Source: Paenibacillus polysaccharolyticus
GTDB lineage: Bacteria > Bacillota > Bacilli > Paenibacillales > Paenibacillaceae
Assembly (NCBI RefSeq): GCF_900102085.1
Contig: NZ_FMVM01000001.1
Coordinates: 310,001-374,000 of the forward strand
Reading direction: 5' to 3'
DNA: 64,000 nt
The position numbers were made by a program, and so were the translations under genes. Each line of letters begins with the position of its first letter. Within the stretch, counting starts at the first letter, position 1. The notes below the pieces were generated by a model. The model searched no databases, was not told the DNA's origin, and was given only the letters and a program-made list of their open reading frames with translations. This document shows, piece after piece, positions 39,716-48,420 of this stretch.

Positions 39716-40660
39716 ATGCACAAAGCACAAAGGCTTGTTCAGTTAATTATGTTAGTGAATGAACGCAGAACGTTTACCGTACAAGAACTGGCCGATGAAT
39801 GCGGAGTATCACGTCGAACTATGATTCGAGATTTGGCGGAATTAAGCGAACTGGGCATCCCCCTTTATTCCGAAGTTGGTCCTCATGGTGGTTATCGTGT
39901 TTTACGAGAAAAGGTGCTCCCACCCATCAGTTTTTCCGAGCATGAAGCTATGGCTTTGTTTTTTGCCGCTCAATCGTTACAGAACTATAAATCTCTACCT
40001 TTTAACAATGAAGTACAAAGTGCGTTACGCAAGTTTTTCCATTATTTATCCAGTGACCTCAAACATAAAATTGAACGGATGCAGCAAAGACTCATATTCT
40101 GGGTACCACCGCATGAACTCGATGTTCCTTACTTGAAGGAACTATTGGAGGCGGCATTGGAACAGAGAATCGTACAAATTCGCTATGAAGCAAGCTCAGT
40201 CCAGGAACGATTGATTCAACCTCTTGGACTGTATACGATGAATGGTTTATGGTATTGTAGGGCCTATTGTTTTCGTGCAATGGATCATCGTGTATTTCGG
40301 GTTGACCGGGTTAGTGGGCTGCAATGTGAAGTGGATCAAAGCCAAAAAGTCGACCTGAACGAAGAAAATATTCAAGAATGGATCATACGTGAGGATCTGG
40401 AAACACCACTGGAACTTAAAGTCTCACTGTCGCCAGAAGGCGTGCGAAGATGTCAATCCGATGTGTGGTTATCACAATTTTTGAAGGTCAACGAGGACGG
40501 CTCAGGTACAATTCATGCTCATATAGGCACAAGCTACACCCCTTGGGTGGTCGGTTTCTTTCTTGGCTTGGGAACAGATGCCCATGTGACGCATCCCCCA
40601 CAGGTCCGTGATCAAATTCGCTCCAAGTTACAAGCCATGGCTGTACAGTATGGGGATTAG
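39716..40660 (+). CDS. YafY-type HTH/WYL transcriptional regulator
   Basis: 314 residues. An N-terminal HTH_11 domain (FTVQELADECGVSRRTMIRD) is followed by a WYL domain (about 135-220, with LIQPLGLYTMNGLWYCRAYC and FRVDRVSGL) and a C-terminal WCX extension. WYL domains bind small ligands or nucleic-acid-derived signals. The divergent oxidoreductase gene 124 bases away is its likely target. AGGGAG precedes the ATG. Confidence 0.9.
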   Translation: MHKAQRLVQLIMLVNERRTFTVQELADECGVSRRTMIRDLAELSELGIPLYSEVGPHGGYRVLREKVLPPISFSEHEAMALFFAAQSLQNYKSLPFNNEVQSALRKFFHYLSSDLKHKIERMQQRLIFWVPPHELDVPYLKELLEAALEQRIVQIRYEASSVQERLIQPLGLYTMNGLWYCRAYCFRAMDHRVFRVDRVSGLQCEVDQSQKVDLNEENIQEWIIREDLETPLELKVSLSPEGVRRCQSDVWLSQFLKVNEDGSGTIHAHIGTSYTPWVVGFFLGLGTDAHVTHPPQVRDQIRSKLQAMAVQYGD

Positions 40661-40753
40661 GGTCACATTATAGAAAAAAAGAGCAGCTTGCACGTGGTCA
40701 TAGCCCGGTTAAGTAGACATCAAAAGGCAAATGTATCCACTATAACTATAACT

Positions 40754-41131
40754 TCATTTCACCTGATCTATTTGGGTAGCTACCCCTCGACTAGGGTAAC
40801 TATCCTCATACTGACCTGTTGTCCAAACCCGCACTACGTCACCAATCTGAGCACTATAATCTACTCCTGTCGTTCCCAATATGTATTGTTGTTCCGTACT
40901 TTTAGTAGGTGATACGGTTATCGTTGATTCATTTTTATGCAGAACTATAGCTTCGAAATTGGGTTCCTCATGTACTTTTTGTTGGACAGATTCATTTGAA
41001 ATCTCTGCATCACCGGTAGCCATGACTCCACGATCACCTTCAGTCTCGCATCCGATGAGAATAAGGGTCGTTACTAACATAGTTGTTACTAACATAACTG
41101 GCATCTTACTTAATATGAATTTATGCTTCAT
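40754..41131 (-). CDS. DUF3221-type small lipoprotein
   Basis: 125 residues. The lipobox LILIGCE gives a Cys near residue 28. The mature part (FEAIVLHKNESTITVSPTKS, VDYSAQIGDVVRVWTTGQYE, SYPSRGVATQIDQV) fits the OB-like DUF3221 pattern found in Bacillales lipoproteins. Function is unknown. GGGGGTGGG precedes the ATG. It stands alone. Confidence 0.72.
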   Translation of the reverse strand: MKHKFILSKMPVMLVTTMLVTTLILIGCETEGDRGVMATGDAEISNESVQQKVHEEPNFEAIVLHKNESTITVSPTKSTEQQYILGTTGVDYSAQIGDVVRVWTTGQYEDSYPSRGVATQIDQVK

Positions 41132-41231
41132 TTGTACCCACCCCCAGTAAAAATGGTATATCCTTTGTAACGTAAGGGAGATTCATTTTGTTGCAATCCC
41201 GAAATGCTAAGCCAGTAGATCCTCTCAAATG

Positions 41232-41259
41232 AAAAACAGCCTGCTATAAGCAAGCTGTT
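41232..41259 (-). terminator. Terminator of the arabinogalactan gene group
   Basis: On the minus strand AACAGC (41259-41254) pairs with GCTGTT (41240-41235), followed by TTTCATTTG, 37 bases beyond the last glycosidase stop. Confidence 0.7.
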
Positions 41260-41295
41260 CCTCGTGCATCATGCCACTACCGCGGAGATTGTACT

Positions 41296-43149
41296 CTAGT
41301 TCACCTTAACCAGACTCCATTGTTGATTCGCTCCGCCGTTATCCTCCCATTGAATCGTAGAAGCACCCGCACTCATCGATCCTTGATTAATATCGACAGT
41401 AAGGCCGCTGTTACGATTCGCCAAAACGACATATCCGCCTACATCAATCGGCAGCCACTGCTGGTTATAACCTCCGTTAGCCTGCCACTGAATTAGCGAT
41501 GCTCCGCCCTGTGTGGAACCGGAATTGACATCAAGCAACAATCCGCTGCCAACGTTCCGGATGTTGTAATATCCGTTGCCTGCCGGCTCCAGCTTCCATT
41601 GCTGATTAGCTGCTCCGTTATCATTCCATTGAATAATGGTCGCGCCTCCGGCTGATGAAGCACCATTCACATCCAGTACAAGGCCGCTGTTACGGTTAAC
41701 AAGCTTGTAAATAGCCCCTGCTTCATACCCTGTGCTGCCACTGTAGGCTGCGCCAGAGATCACATAAGTAGTTACCGAATTCGCTTTAGACGTCGTTGTA
41801 AACTTTTTGTTTTGGACCGGTATGTTCGTAAGCTGTTGTAATTTCTCCGTTGCCGAAGTTCGGTACACTTGTACGGACGAACCTAAACTTGAGAAGCGAC
41901 TCAAATCATAGGTTACCGAAGTATCGGTAGATTCCGAGTTTGTTGTAACGAGTACCAATTTGCCGGATGCCGCATCATACGCCGCAAGGGTATTCGCATC
42001 ACTCATGCCAATGATTTTGTAACCTGGACGAATAAATTTGCTGTAATTCCCCATAACGTAGTATTTCTGATTAACCGTATAACTGGTCGTTTTTGTATTG
42101 TTCAGCACGTTTTTGAAAAATCCCCAGCCTTCCGCACTATCTACGGCCTGCCAGTACACCCAAGCCGTAGCTCCCATGTTACGCATATCCTTCAGAATGA
42201 TACGTGACATGGTAAGACCACTTGCATCTCCATCTCCGTATTCGGATGTCCATAAATGTTTGCCCGCAGATGCTGCCGTATTACGCATTGCTGTCCGGTT
42301 GCTACCATTATACGTATGTGTGTTAATCTGGCTGATCGCTGATTTAACGGCAGTGCTGTAGCTTTTATAGGAAGTGTTGGTATCATCCAGATTGTTTTCT
42401 TCCGGTGCACTTAGCTTGGTGGTTAGTCCTTTGGCAATCAAAGATGCCTGAACCTGACTTAGAATCGCATTCTGCTCAGCAAGGCCGAAGTGCATGCCCT
42501 CCTGATCATTCCCTTGCTTCCACCAATTCGAGATTGGTTCATTCAGTGGGGTCACCGTATCAAATGTAATGCCCCAATGATCCCGGAAATGCTTCATAAC
42601 CTCCGTCAAATAATCGGCAAAATCATCATAATAATCCGGCTTGAGGTTATTACCTCCATTCGGCGCTCCCGAGACACCGCCACTGATCGTCATCCAGTAA
42701 GGTGCCGAGTTAGCAAAAGCTTCAATGATGTTGACTCCCTGTGCCTTGGCAGCTTGCAACATGTAGCGCTGATTAGCGTCGGCAGTCCAATCGTACACAC
42801 CTGGAGAAGGTTGAAAACCAGGAACCGCTTTACGGTATTCAAGGACATTGGATGAAGGGTCATCCCCGCCTCCGATGTTATATCTCAGAATGTTCATGCC
42901 AATTCCTGTCGCAGGATTAAACATTTTCTCCACATATTCATCCCGATTTGAATATTCACCAACGACCTTACCCCACCAAGCCAATGATGTGCCCCAACCT
43001 TCCACCGTTTGGTATTGTTTCGATGGATCAGCCACAGCCGTATACGCTCCAGCAGCCGATACTTCGGACCCTGAACCCAAGCTTCCAACCAGCAGTGTTC
43101 CGCTTAATAGCACCGCACTCATTCGTTTCAACCACTTCATCCACTTCAC
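41296..43149 (-). CDS. Secreted GH30 endo-beta-1,6-galactanase-like enzyme with ricin-type lectin domain
   Basis: 617 residues with a signal peptide (end near SEVSAAG). The GH30 domain (about 35-480) has FWGTSLAWWGK-type opening residues (GWGTSLAWWGKVVG), the acid/base Glu in PLNEPISNWW and the nucleophile Glu in HLWTSEYGDGD. This opening is typical of the GH30 group that cuts beta-1,6-galactan side chains. Residues ~490-617 are a ricin-type beta-trefoil (CBM13), with three repeats such as GLVLDVNGASSAGG and AANQQWKL. It is the last gene of the locus. A paralogue without the lectin is encoded at 48418-49914. Confidence 0.88.
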   Translation of the reverse strand: MKWMKWLKRMSAVLLSGTLLVGSLGSGSEVSAAGAYTAVADPSKQYQTVEGWGTSLAWWGKVVGEYSNRDEYVEKMFNPATGIGMNILRYNIGGGDDPSSNVLEYRKAVPGFQPSPGVYDWTADANQRYMLQAAKAQGVNIIEAFANSAPYWMTISGGVSGAPNGGNNLKPDYYDDFADYLTEVMKHFRDHWGITFDTVTPLNEPISNWWKQGNDQEGMHFGLAEQNAILSQVQASLIAKGLTTKLSAPEENNLDDTNTSYKSYSTAVKSAISQINTHTYNGSNRTAMRNTAASAGKHLWTSEYGDGDASGLTMSRIILKDMRNMGATAWVYWQAVDSAEGWGFFKNVLNNTKTTSYTVNQKYYVMGNYSKFIRPGYKIIGMSDANTLAAYDAASGKLVLVTTNSESTDTSVTYDLSRFSSLGSSVQVYRTSATEKLQQLTNIPVQNKKFTTTSKANSVTTYVISGAAYSGSTGYEAGAIYKLVNRNSGLVLDVNGASSAGGATIIQWNDNGAANQQWKLEPAGNGYYNIRNVGSGLLLDVNSGSTQGGASLIQWQANGGYNQQWLPIDVGGYVVLANRNSGLTVDINQGSMSAGASTIQWEDNGGANQQWSLVKVN

Positions 43150-43259
43150 TCCTTATACATTTTATACATTTTTAGATAAGTCATTGGGTAAAAACATTCG
43201 GGTACCATCCTGACTATTAAAATCGAAATCGTCTGCTAATTCTTGACACTTACCAATAG

Positions 43260-44597
43260 CTATGGAGTGATCTCCCGGAAAGTTGCATCGGATTTATCCA
43301 GAGCCGTGACAACAGGTTGCAAACGTAACACTTGATCGTAATGTCTCAGATACAGATTCGGATTGTTAAATAAGCTATACGAAGACCAGTTTGCATTCGC
43401 CAGCCCGTTAACCCGTTTGAACGTCGCATCATTGCGGAACGCAGCAGTTCCGTCATTTTTCACCAGCACAACATTGCCATTATTATTGCGCAGGAAATAA
43501 CCAGGATAATTCATCGCTTCAAACGAGATGCCCATCGCATTCGCCAAACCAGGAACGATCCGAAACTGAGCATCCTCTGCTGGACTCACGCTGGCATCAA
43601 TCCGAGCTTGATAGTTATAGTGACGAATGAAACTGCCTGGTACGTTAAACGATTCAAGCTTGCGAATATCACCCGGCTGACCGGATTCTTTCAGTACGGT
43701 CATATGGCGTACCATGCCGGACAGACCCGCGATTTCCTGTTTGCCACTCCAACTCTGAAAGTTGTCCGCCGAGTCGCTGTAATAATATTTGTGATCTGCA
43801 TACCCATCAAAATAAATTCGCCAAGAACCATTATCGAGTTGGATCAACGCCGGTCCTTCTACCCAGGAACCCCAGCCCGCCCAATTACCTGTGCCTTTAA
43901 ACGTGTATGGCCCTTTCAGCGAGTTGGACGTGGCATATTCAATGTATTTAGTCGTTTCGTTCTTCGTAAACGCGTGATAGGTTGAACCTGTCTTTACTAC
44001 AAAAGTGTCAATATAGTTGGAAGCAAGACCTGTAAGCACCGCAGGTGCAGACCACGTTGTGGATGCCAGATTGTTTCCTGATGCGGTGATGACATGTGGC
44101 TTGAAGTCCTCATAGTTGCCAGGAGAGAGAGAGACGATGATGTTCACACTACCATTCGTGTCTTTGAACCATTCCGGTGCCCAGGTATGGGCAATCGGGG
44201 TTGTAGTAGACAACGTAATATTGCGGACAAACGTCCAATTCATCTTGTCCGGGCTGGACGCGATGCCAACCGTATTGCCTGACCAGTTGGTGGTGTACAC
44301 CACATAATACAAACCATCGGTGTGTTTCATGATGCTGGGATCGCGAATTAAGTCCGCCGCAGGTGGGGTATATGCTGGACCTTTCAGCAAACCGTAGTGC
44401 TTCGCGTTATATGACTCATAGATATACATGTTGGACTCGCTTGTGTTCGTAAAAGCCGTCATCGTATACACACTGGTTGTTGCTTTCACCGTAATCGGGA
44501 ATGTGATCGTGAATATCATCAACAATCCTAACGTGAGTAGGAGTACAGCTCTATGTTTGCCCCATCGCTGTGCCCTGCGTTTCCTTTTGGTTAACAT
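43260..44597 (-). CDS. Secreted GH43 alpha-L-arabinofuranosidase with CBM42
   Basis: 445 residues with an N-terminal signal/anchor segment (VLLLTLGLLMIFTITFPITV). The five-bladed propeller has the general-base Asp in LIRDPSIM and the general acid in WVEGPALI. The opening (FTNTSESNMYIYESY, then AYTPPAADLIRDPS) resembles GH43 subfamily 26 exo-arabinofuranosidases of Streptomyces. The C-terminal ~140 residues are an AbfB arabinose-binding domain (CBM42: ISFEAMNYPGYFLRNNNGN, NPNLYLRHYDQVLRL). It would remove arabinose from arabinogalactan. AAGGAGCTGGG precedes the ATG. Confidence 0.9.
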   Translation of the reverse strand: MLTKRKRRAQRWGKHRAVLLLTLGLLMIFTITFPITVKATTSVYTMTAFTNTSESNMYIYESYNAKHYGLLKGPAYTPPAADLIRDPSIMKHTDGLYYVVYTTNWSGNTVGIASSPDKMNWTFVRNITLSTTTPIAHTWAPEWFKDTNGSVNIIVSLSPGNYEDFKPHVITASGNNLASTTWSAPAVLTGLASNYIDTFVVKTGSTYHAFTKNETTKYIEYATSNSLKGPYTFKGTGNWAGWGSWVEGPALIQLDNGSWRIYFDGYADHKYYYSDSADNFQSWSGKQEIAGLSGMVRHMTVLKESGQPGDIRKLESFNVPGSFIRHYNYQARIDASVSPAEDAQFRIVPGLANAMGISFEAMNYPGYFLRNNNGNVVLVKNDGTAAFRNDATFKRVNGLANANWSSYSLFNNPNLYLRHYDQVLRLQPVVTALDKSDATFREITP

Positions 44598-45145
44598 GAA
44601 CCCAGCTCCTTATCCTGCATAAGAATCATATTGGAATACCTTCTGACTGAACGAAGCGTGTGCTTGAACATACTTCCTTTTGCCAAGAAGTACCTTACGG
44701 TATCTGCTCCCGTCCCATTTACATGAAACATCACCCCCTTTACAGGAATACACGCTTTATGTATACGCTTACAAAATGTAATCTTTGTCTCCCTCTCTTG
44801 AACATAGAGATGAAGCACTGCTACTTTTCTTTCTTTATGAATTCGCTTAAATCCCCTCACTCTCATATAAATCAGTTTGAACCAAGAGTCGCTATCTATA
44901 CCAAACTCTCCTATGATTTAGATTTATATATAAGAATGAGGGAAATGTCTGCGGCCTGAAGCTATTGCTAGCTAATAAGACTATCGCTATCTAATGTTAT
45001 TTATACTTGCTCTATTGCATACATCTTAGATGCATGGCTCTTAAAAGATTTCTAATTTCTAGTTCTATTCTTACTTATATTCTTACTTCTATTTTAAATT
45101 CTGTATTTCCCTTCTATATTTACATGCTACTTTAGTTGCTATTTA
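44598..45145. other. Gap between GH35 and GH43 genes with cre-like site
   Basis: 548 bases. TGTATACGCTTACA at 44760-44773 matches the cre consensus at 13 of 14 positions and may govern a promoter for the GH43 and GH30-lectin genes. A 46-codon frame (44591-44731, minus) overlaps the GH43 start as ATGTTAA but has a poorly spaced ribosome site. The segment 44980-45140 is AT-rich with repeated CTATT and TTCTA words and no coding potential. Confidence 0.5.
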
Positions 45146-48124
45146 CTATTTCCCCGCCATGACCCACGGATATCGTGACATCTCATCCAGCAGCAATCTT
45201 ACCCGTTCGGGTGTTCTGCCTTCCTCGTCAAAAATGAGCAGTTCATTCTCTTCCCTCAGCCACGCAACAGGAATTTTGTAGTCCTCCTGCGGCCCAATCT
45301 GCCAGTATCGGCCCAAATGGTGTCCGTTGACATGAATCGTTCCTTTGCTCATGCCCGTCAAGCGAAGCATCAAGTTTACTTTGTGATGCCCGGCTGTGAC
45401 AGGTTTGGCAAAACGCCAGCGATACCATACCGGCTGACTGTATGAAGCGCCCGGTGTAATCACTCCTGGTGTATCCTCTGAGAGATTACATGACTCCCAT
45501 GACGCAGGAAGTAACGCATCCGTACCAGCCATTCGCCAATCCTGAAGCTCACCCTCATGAAGATAAGTAATCAGCTCAAGTCGATTGAGTGGTGACCGAC
45601 TATATGGCATCTCAAGCGTATTTACAACGCCAGGCTTCACGTAGCCGGATATATCCAGTGTCTGGAACGCAAACCAGTCCTGATAAGCAGGCATCGGAAT
45701 TTCAATGCCGTTAATACGCAAACCTTTGCTCGGAGCACCCACAAGTACAGCCCGATCCATACCATCCAGCGTAAAACTTCGACGAAGCACCGTTCCTCCC
45801 CGAATGGAGTTCACTTCATCCAAATGTATAGTTCCTATTTCTGTTCCTGTACTCGTATCTGTCTCTGACTCCATCTGCCAATCGCGGCGAATATCCTGTA
45901 CTTGCCCACCAAGGTACACCGCTCCTGTCACACCCTTGTGTTCCCCAAGATAAGGAGAAAAATTCAGTCGGCCCATATGCTGTACAAGCAATTGCAACAT
46001 ATTCTCCCCCTGAGTTACCTGAATGGGAACAGCCGCCGCACCAACCTGGCGCACTAGCGCTTGCTCAGCACCGTTTACGATAATTCTCGCGGTATCTTGT
46101 ATGTTAGGCAGCACGAGATTCATCATTCCATCCACCGTACTATCAAAATCGCATTCATACAACAGATAGCCAAAGTCCTGACCGTACTCGGAAAAATCGA
46201 TAGGATGCCCGCTCGCAGAGCGTTGCTTTGCCGTTAATGTAACACGGGAGATCTCAGGAGATTTGCGCAACACCGGAGCCGGCGGCGCAGGAGGAATCAC
46301 CCAAGCAGGCTGATCTTCAACTGCAATAGATGCCGATTCAGGCTGTGTCTCCACTTCTTGAGTAAAAAACTCACGTCCTGTCCGTGTCTGTTCACCATCT
46401 AGCCAGTCGCCCAGCAACATCGTTGTACGTTCGGGATCAGAGATCATGCCTTTCACTTGCCCGGCCCCCGTGACATCCACATCGTCAAAACCGATGGCAT
46501 AACGCAAGCTTTGGCCATCAGCAGTTTCCATTCGCCATGTGCGATTCATCGCGTCACGATCCAGAATGATGAACCGAATGGCGATGCCACTCGCTTCAAA
46601 ACGCATTATTCCCGGCTCCTGAAAATGGAATAGGTCAAAACGATATGCATTTCTCCCCGCATCCTGTTCAATCAGTACTTGCATCGTGCTTTCTTTCAGA
46701 ATGATATTTCCTGCGACCGATTCCCTTCTTGTTCCCAGTTCCAGCTCAACTACCGAGCGTTGTCCTCTGTCAGCTGTGATGAACAACGTCAGTTCTCCGT
46801 TAATCATCTCATTACCGGTCATTAAAGCTCCTGCGGTAAGGTACACCTGTTCAGCAATTTGCACGCGATCCAGTAATGGAACAATCTGTCCCGGATGAAT
46901 CGATATCGGCAACGTACGGCCTTCCTCAAGCGTAACGTTCACCGTCTCACGCTCATCCTTGTGACTCTCCACGAACCAGATTTTTTCTTGCCCCGTCTGT
47001 CTACCGCGCACGGATATGCCGCCCGGATGCCGCACCTGAATCTGTTCAGCAGCGATTTCCTCAGATTCCATCAGCAGTGATCCAAACGCACGCACAAAAT
47101 AAGAGAGGTTTTTCGTCACGGCATATTTCGGCGTCACGCGTCCATATTCACTTAGCGGAGCATCGTAATCATACGATGTGATCATGAAAATATCACTGTC
47201 ACCCAGCGTTCTTCCACCATATCCACCGAAATTAGTCCCCCCATAGAACATGTAATAACTGATTCCGGTATATCCGGCTCTCAGAATTTCCATGATTCTT
47301 CGGTCCAGCAGAGAAGGCGTCTTCTGGATTGCCGAAGGTCCTCCCCAATTTTCAAACCAGCCGGTCCAGAATTCAGTAACAATCTTTGGTGTATCTGGCT
47401 GTTTCGAACGTAAATTCGCATAATGTCCATCCGCACCAGACCAGAAGTTCGCTCCCTCAATCGTTCCTTCCGCTCCGCCAACACATGTAATCAGCGGGAC
47501 GTCTATCCCTCGTTCCAGTATCCCATCCCTTAGCGTGGTCATATGTGTGCTTGCCGCCTCATCATCCATCAGATAACCGTACTCATTTTCGACCTGGACG
47601 AGGATTACCGTACCTCCGGCAGACAATTGACGCTTTCGAATAATAGGGATGATCTGATCAAAGTAGAGCTGCACATAATGAAGGTACGTTTCATTATTTT
47701 CACGGAATTTTACATTCTCTTTCGTTCCCAACCAGTACGGAAATCCACCGAAATCCCATTCCGCACAGATAAACGGACCCGGTCGTGCAATAACCCACAT
47801 ACCTAGCTCTGCACACAGATCAAGAAATGCACCGCAGTCGTTATCGCCTTCGAAGGACCATTGTCCCTCTTCCGGTTCGTGTACATTCCATGCAAAATAG
47901 GTATCAATGCAGTTCATGCCTGCCAGCTTGGCCTTCATTAAGACATCACGCCATTCTTCCTTCGGCATACGGAAATAATGAATGGTCGCACTGTTCAGGA
48001 AGATACGTTCACCGTTTAGATAAAAGCTGCGCGCATCATATGTCAGCTCCGTATGAACATCATTCTTGCTGCTGAGCTTGTTATTCTCTTGTTCTTGAAA
48101 CAAAAGTGATGTTGGTTCTGTCAA
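45146..48124 (-). CDS. GH35 beta-galactosidase
   Basis: About 992 residues. The catalytic barrel starts after YDARSFYLNGERIFLNSATI and contains the acid/base motif VQVENEYGYL and the nucleophile in KIVTEFWTGWFENWGG. Several beta-sandwich domains follow (about 400-990). No signal peptide is seen, so it probably acts inside the cell on imported galacto-oligosaccharides. The frame extends to 48169, but AGAAGGAGGGG places the start at TTG 48124. Repeat copy 3 lies immediately upstream, between it and the GH30 gene. Confidence 0.9.
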   Translation of the reverse strand: MTEPTSLLFQEQENNKLSSKNDVHTELTYDARSFYLNGERIFLNSATIHYFRMPKEEWRDVLMKAKLAGMNCIDTYFAWNVHEPEEGQWSFEGDNDCGAFLDLCAELGMWVIARPGPFICAEWDFGGFPYWLGTKENVKFRENNETYLHYVQLYFDQIIPIIRKRQLSAGGTVILVQVENEYGYLMDDEAASTHMTTLRDGILERGIDVPLITCVGGAEGTIEGANFWSGADGHYANLRSKQPDTPKIVTEFWTGWFENWGGPSAIQKTPSLLDRRIMEILRAGYTGISYYMFYGGTNFGGYGGRTLGDSDIFMITSYDYDAPLSEYGRVTPKYAVTKNLSYFVRAFGSLLMESEEIAAEQIQVRHPGGISVRGRQTGQEKIWFVESHKDERETVNVTLEEGRTLPISIHPGQIVPLLDRVQIAEQVYLTAGALMTGNEMINGELTLFITADRGQRSVVELELGTRRESVAGNIILKESTMQVLIEQDAGRNAYRFDLFHFQEPGIMRFEASGIAIRFIILDRDAMNRTWRMETADGQSLRYAIGFDDVDVTGAGQVKGMISDPERTTMLLGDWLDGEQTRTGREFFTQEVETQPESASIAVEDQPAWVIPPAPPAPVLRKSPEISRVTLTAKQRSASGHPIDFSEYGQDFGYLLYECDFDSTVDGMMNLVLPNIQDTARIIVNGAEQALVRQVGAAAVPIQVTQGENMLQLLVQHMGRLNFSPYLGEHKGVTGAVYLGGQVQDIRRDWQMESETDTSTGTEIGTIHLDEVNSIRGGTVLRRSFTLDGMDRAVLVGAPSKGLRINGIEIPMPAYQDWFAFQTLDISGYVKPGVVNTLEMPYSRSPLNRLELITYLHEGELQDWRMAGTDALLPASWESCNLSEDTPGVITPGASYSQPVWYRWRFAKPVTAGHHKVNLMLRLTGMSKGTIHVNGHHLGRYWQIGPQEDYKIPVAWLREENELLIFDEEGRTPERVRLLLDEMSRYPWVMAGK

Positions 48125-48169
48125 CGCGATCCCCTCCTTCTCTTTTTTATAGATAAAGAACGCTCTCAA

Positions 48170-48343
48170 TTGAAGTACCTATTTACACGGAACACTCCGA
48201 TGCCAGAATAACTTGCAGATCGCTGTTATCCCCAGATTTTTTTGATTCCCTTATTCAAGGGAAAAATCCGGTGATAAATGCGAACGCTCCGCTTCCTCCA
48301 GTTATTTCTGCCCTCTCCGTTAATGTGTAAATCATTCATTCAA
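48170..48343. repeat. Dispersed inverted-end element, copy 3
   Basis: About 174 bases sharing the block order of copies 1 and 2: TTTACACGGAACACTCCGATG, CAGAATAAC, ATCGCTGTTATCCCCAGATT, GATTCCCTT, AAGGG, CCGGTGATAA, CTCTCCGTT and GTGTAAAT. The ends are degraded (TTGAAGTA and CATTCAA). The central stem CCCTT/AAGGG persists. It lies between the GH30 and GH35 genes, and opposite in orientation to them if copy 2 is taken as forward with its genes. Confidence 0.85.
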
Positions 48344-48352
48344 ACCAGATCG

Positions 48353-48420
48353 TTCAAGTTCACACGCCGCACTTCAATGACACAGAATAACTTACAGATC
48401 GGTGCTGTTCTCCGCAATTA
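48353..48420. repeat. Partial, diverged left half of the same element
   Basis: TTCAAGTTCACACGCCGCAC leads into CAGAATAACTTACAGATCGG and TGCTGTTCTCCGCAATT. This aligns with the left half of copy 3 and ends where the GH30 stop codon begins. The stem half and right end are missing. Confidence 0.55.

Noticed and set aside
44980..45140. Repeated CTATT/TTCTA words as a candidate repeat array
   Set aside because: Spacing is irregular and the words are too short; low-complexity AT sequence explains them.
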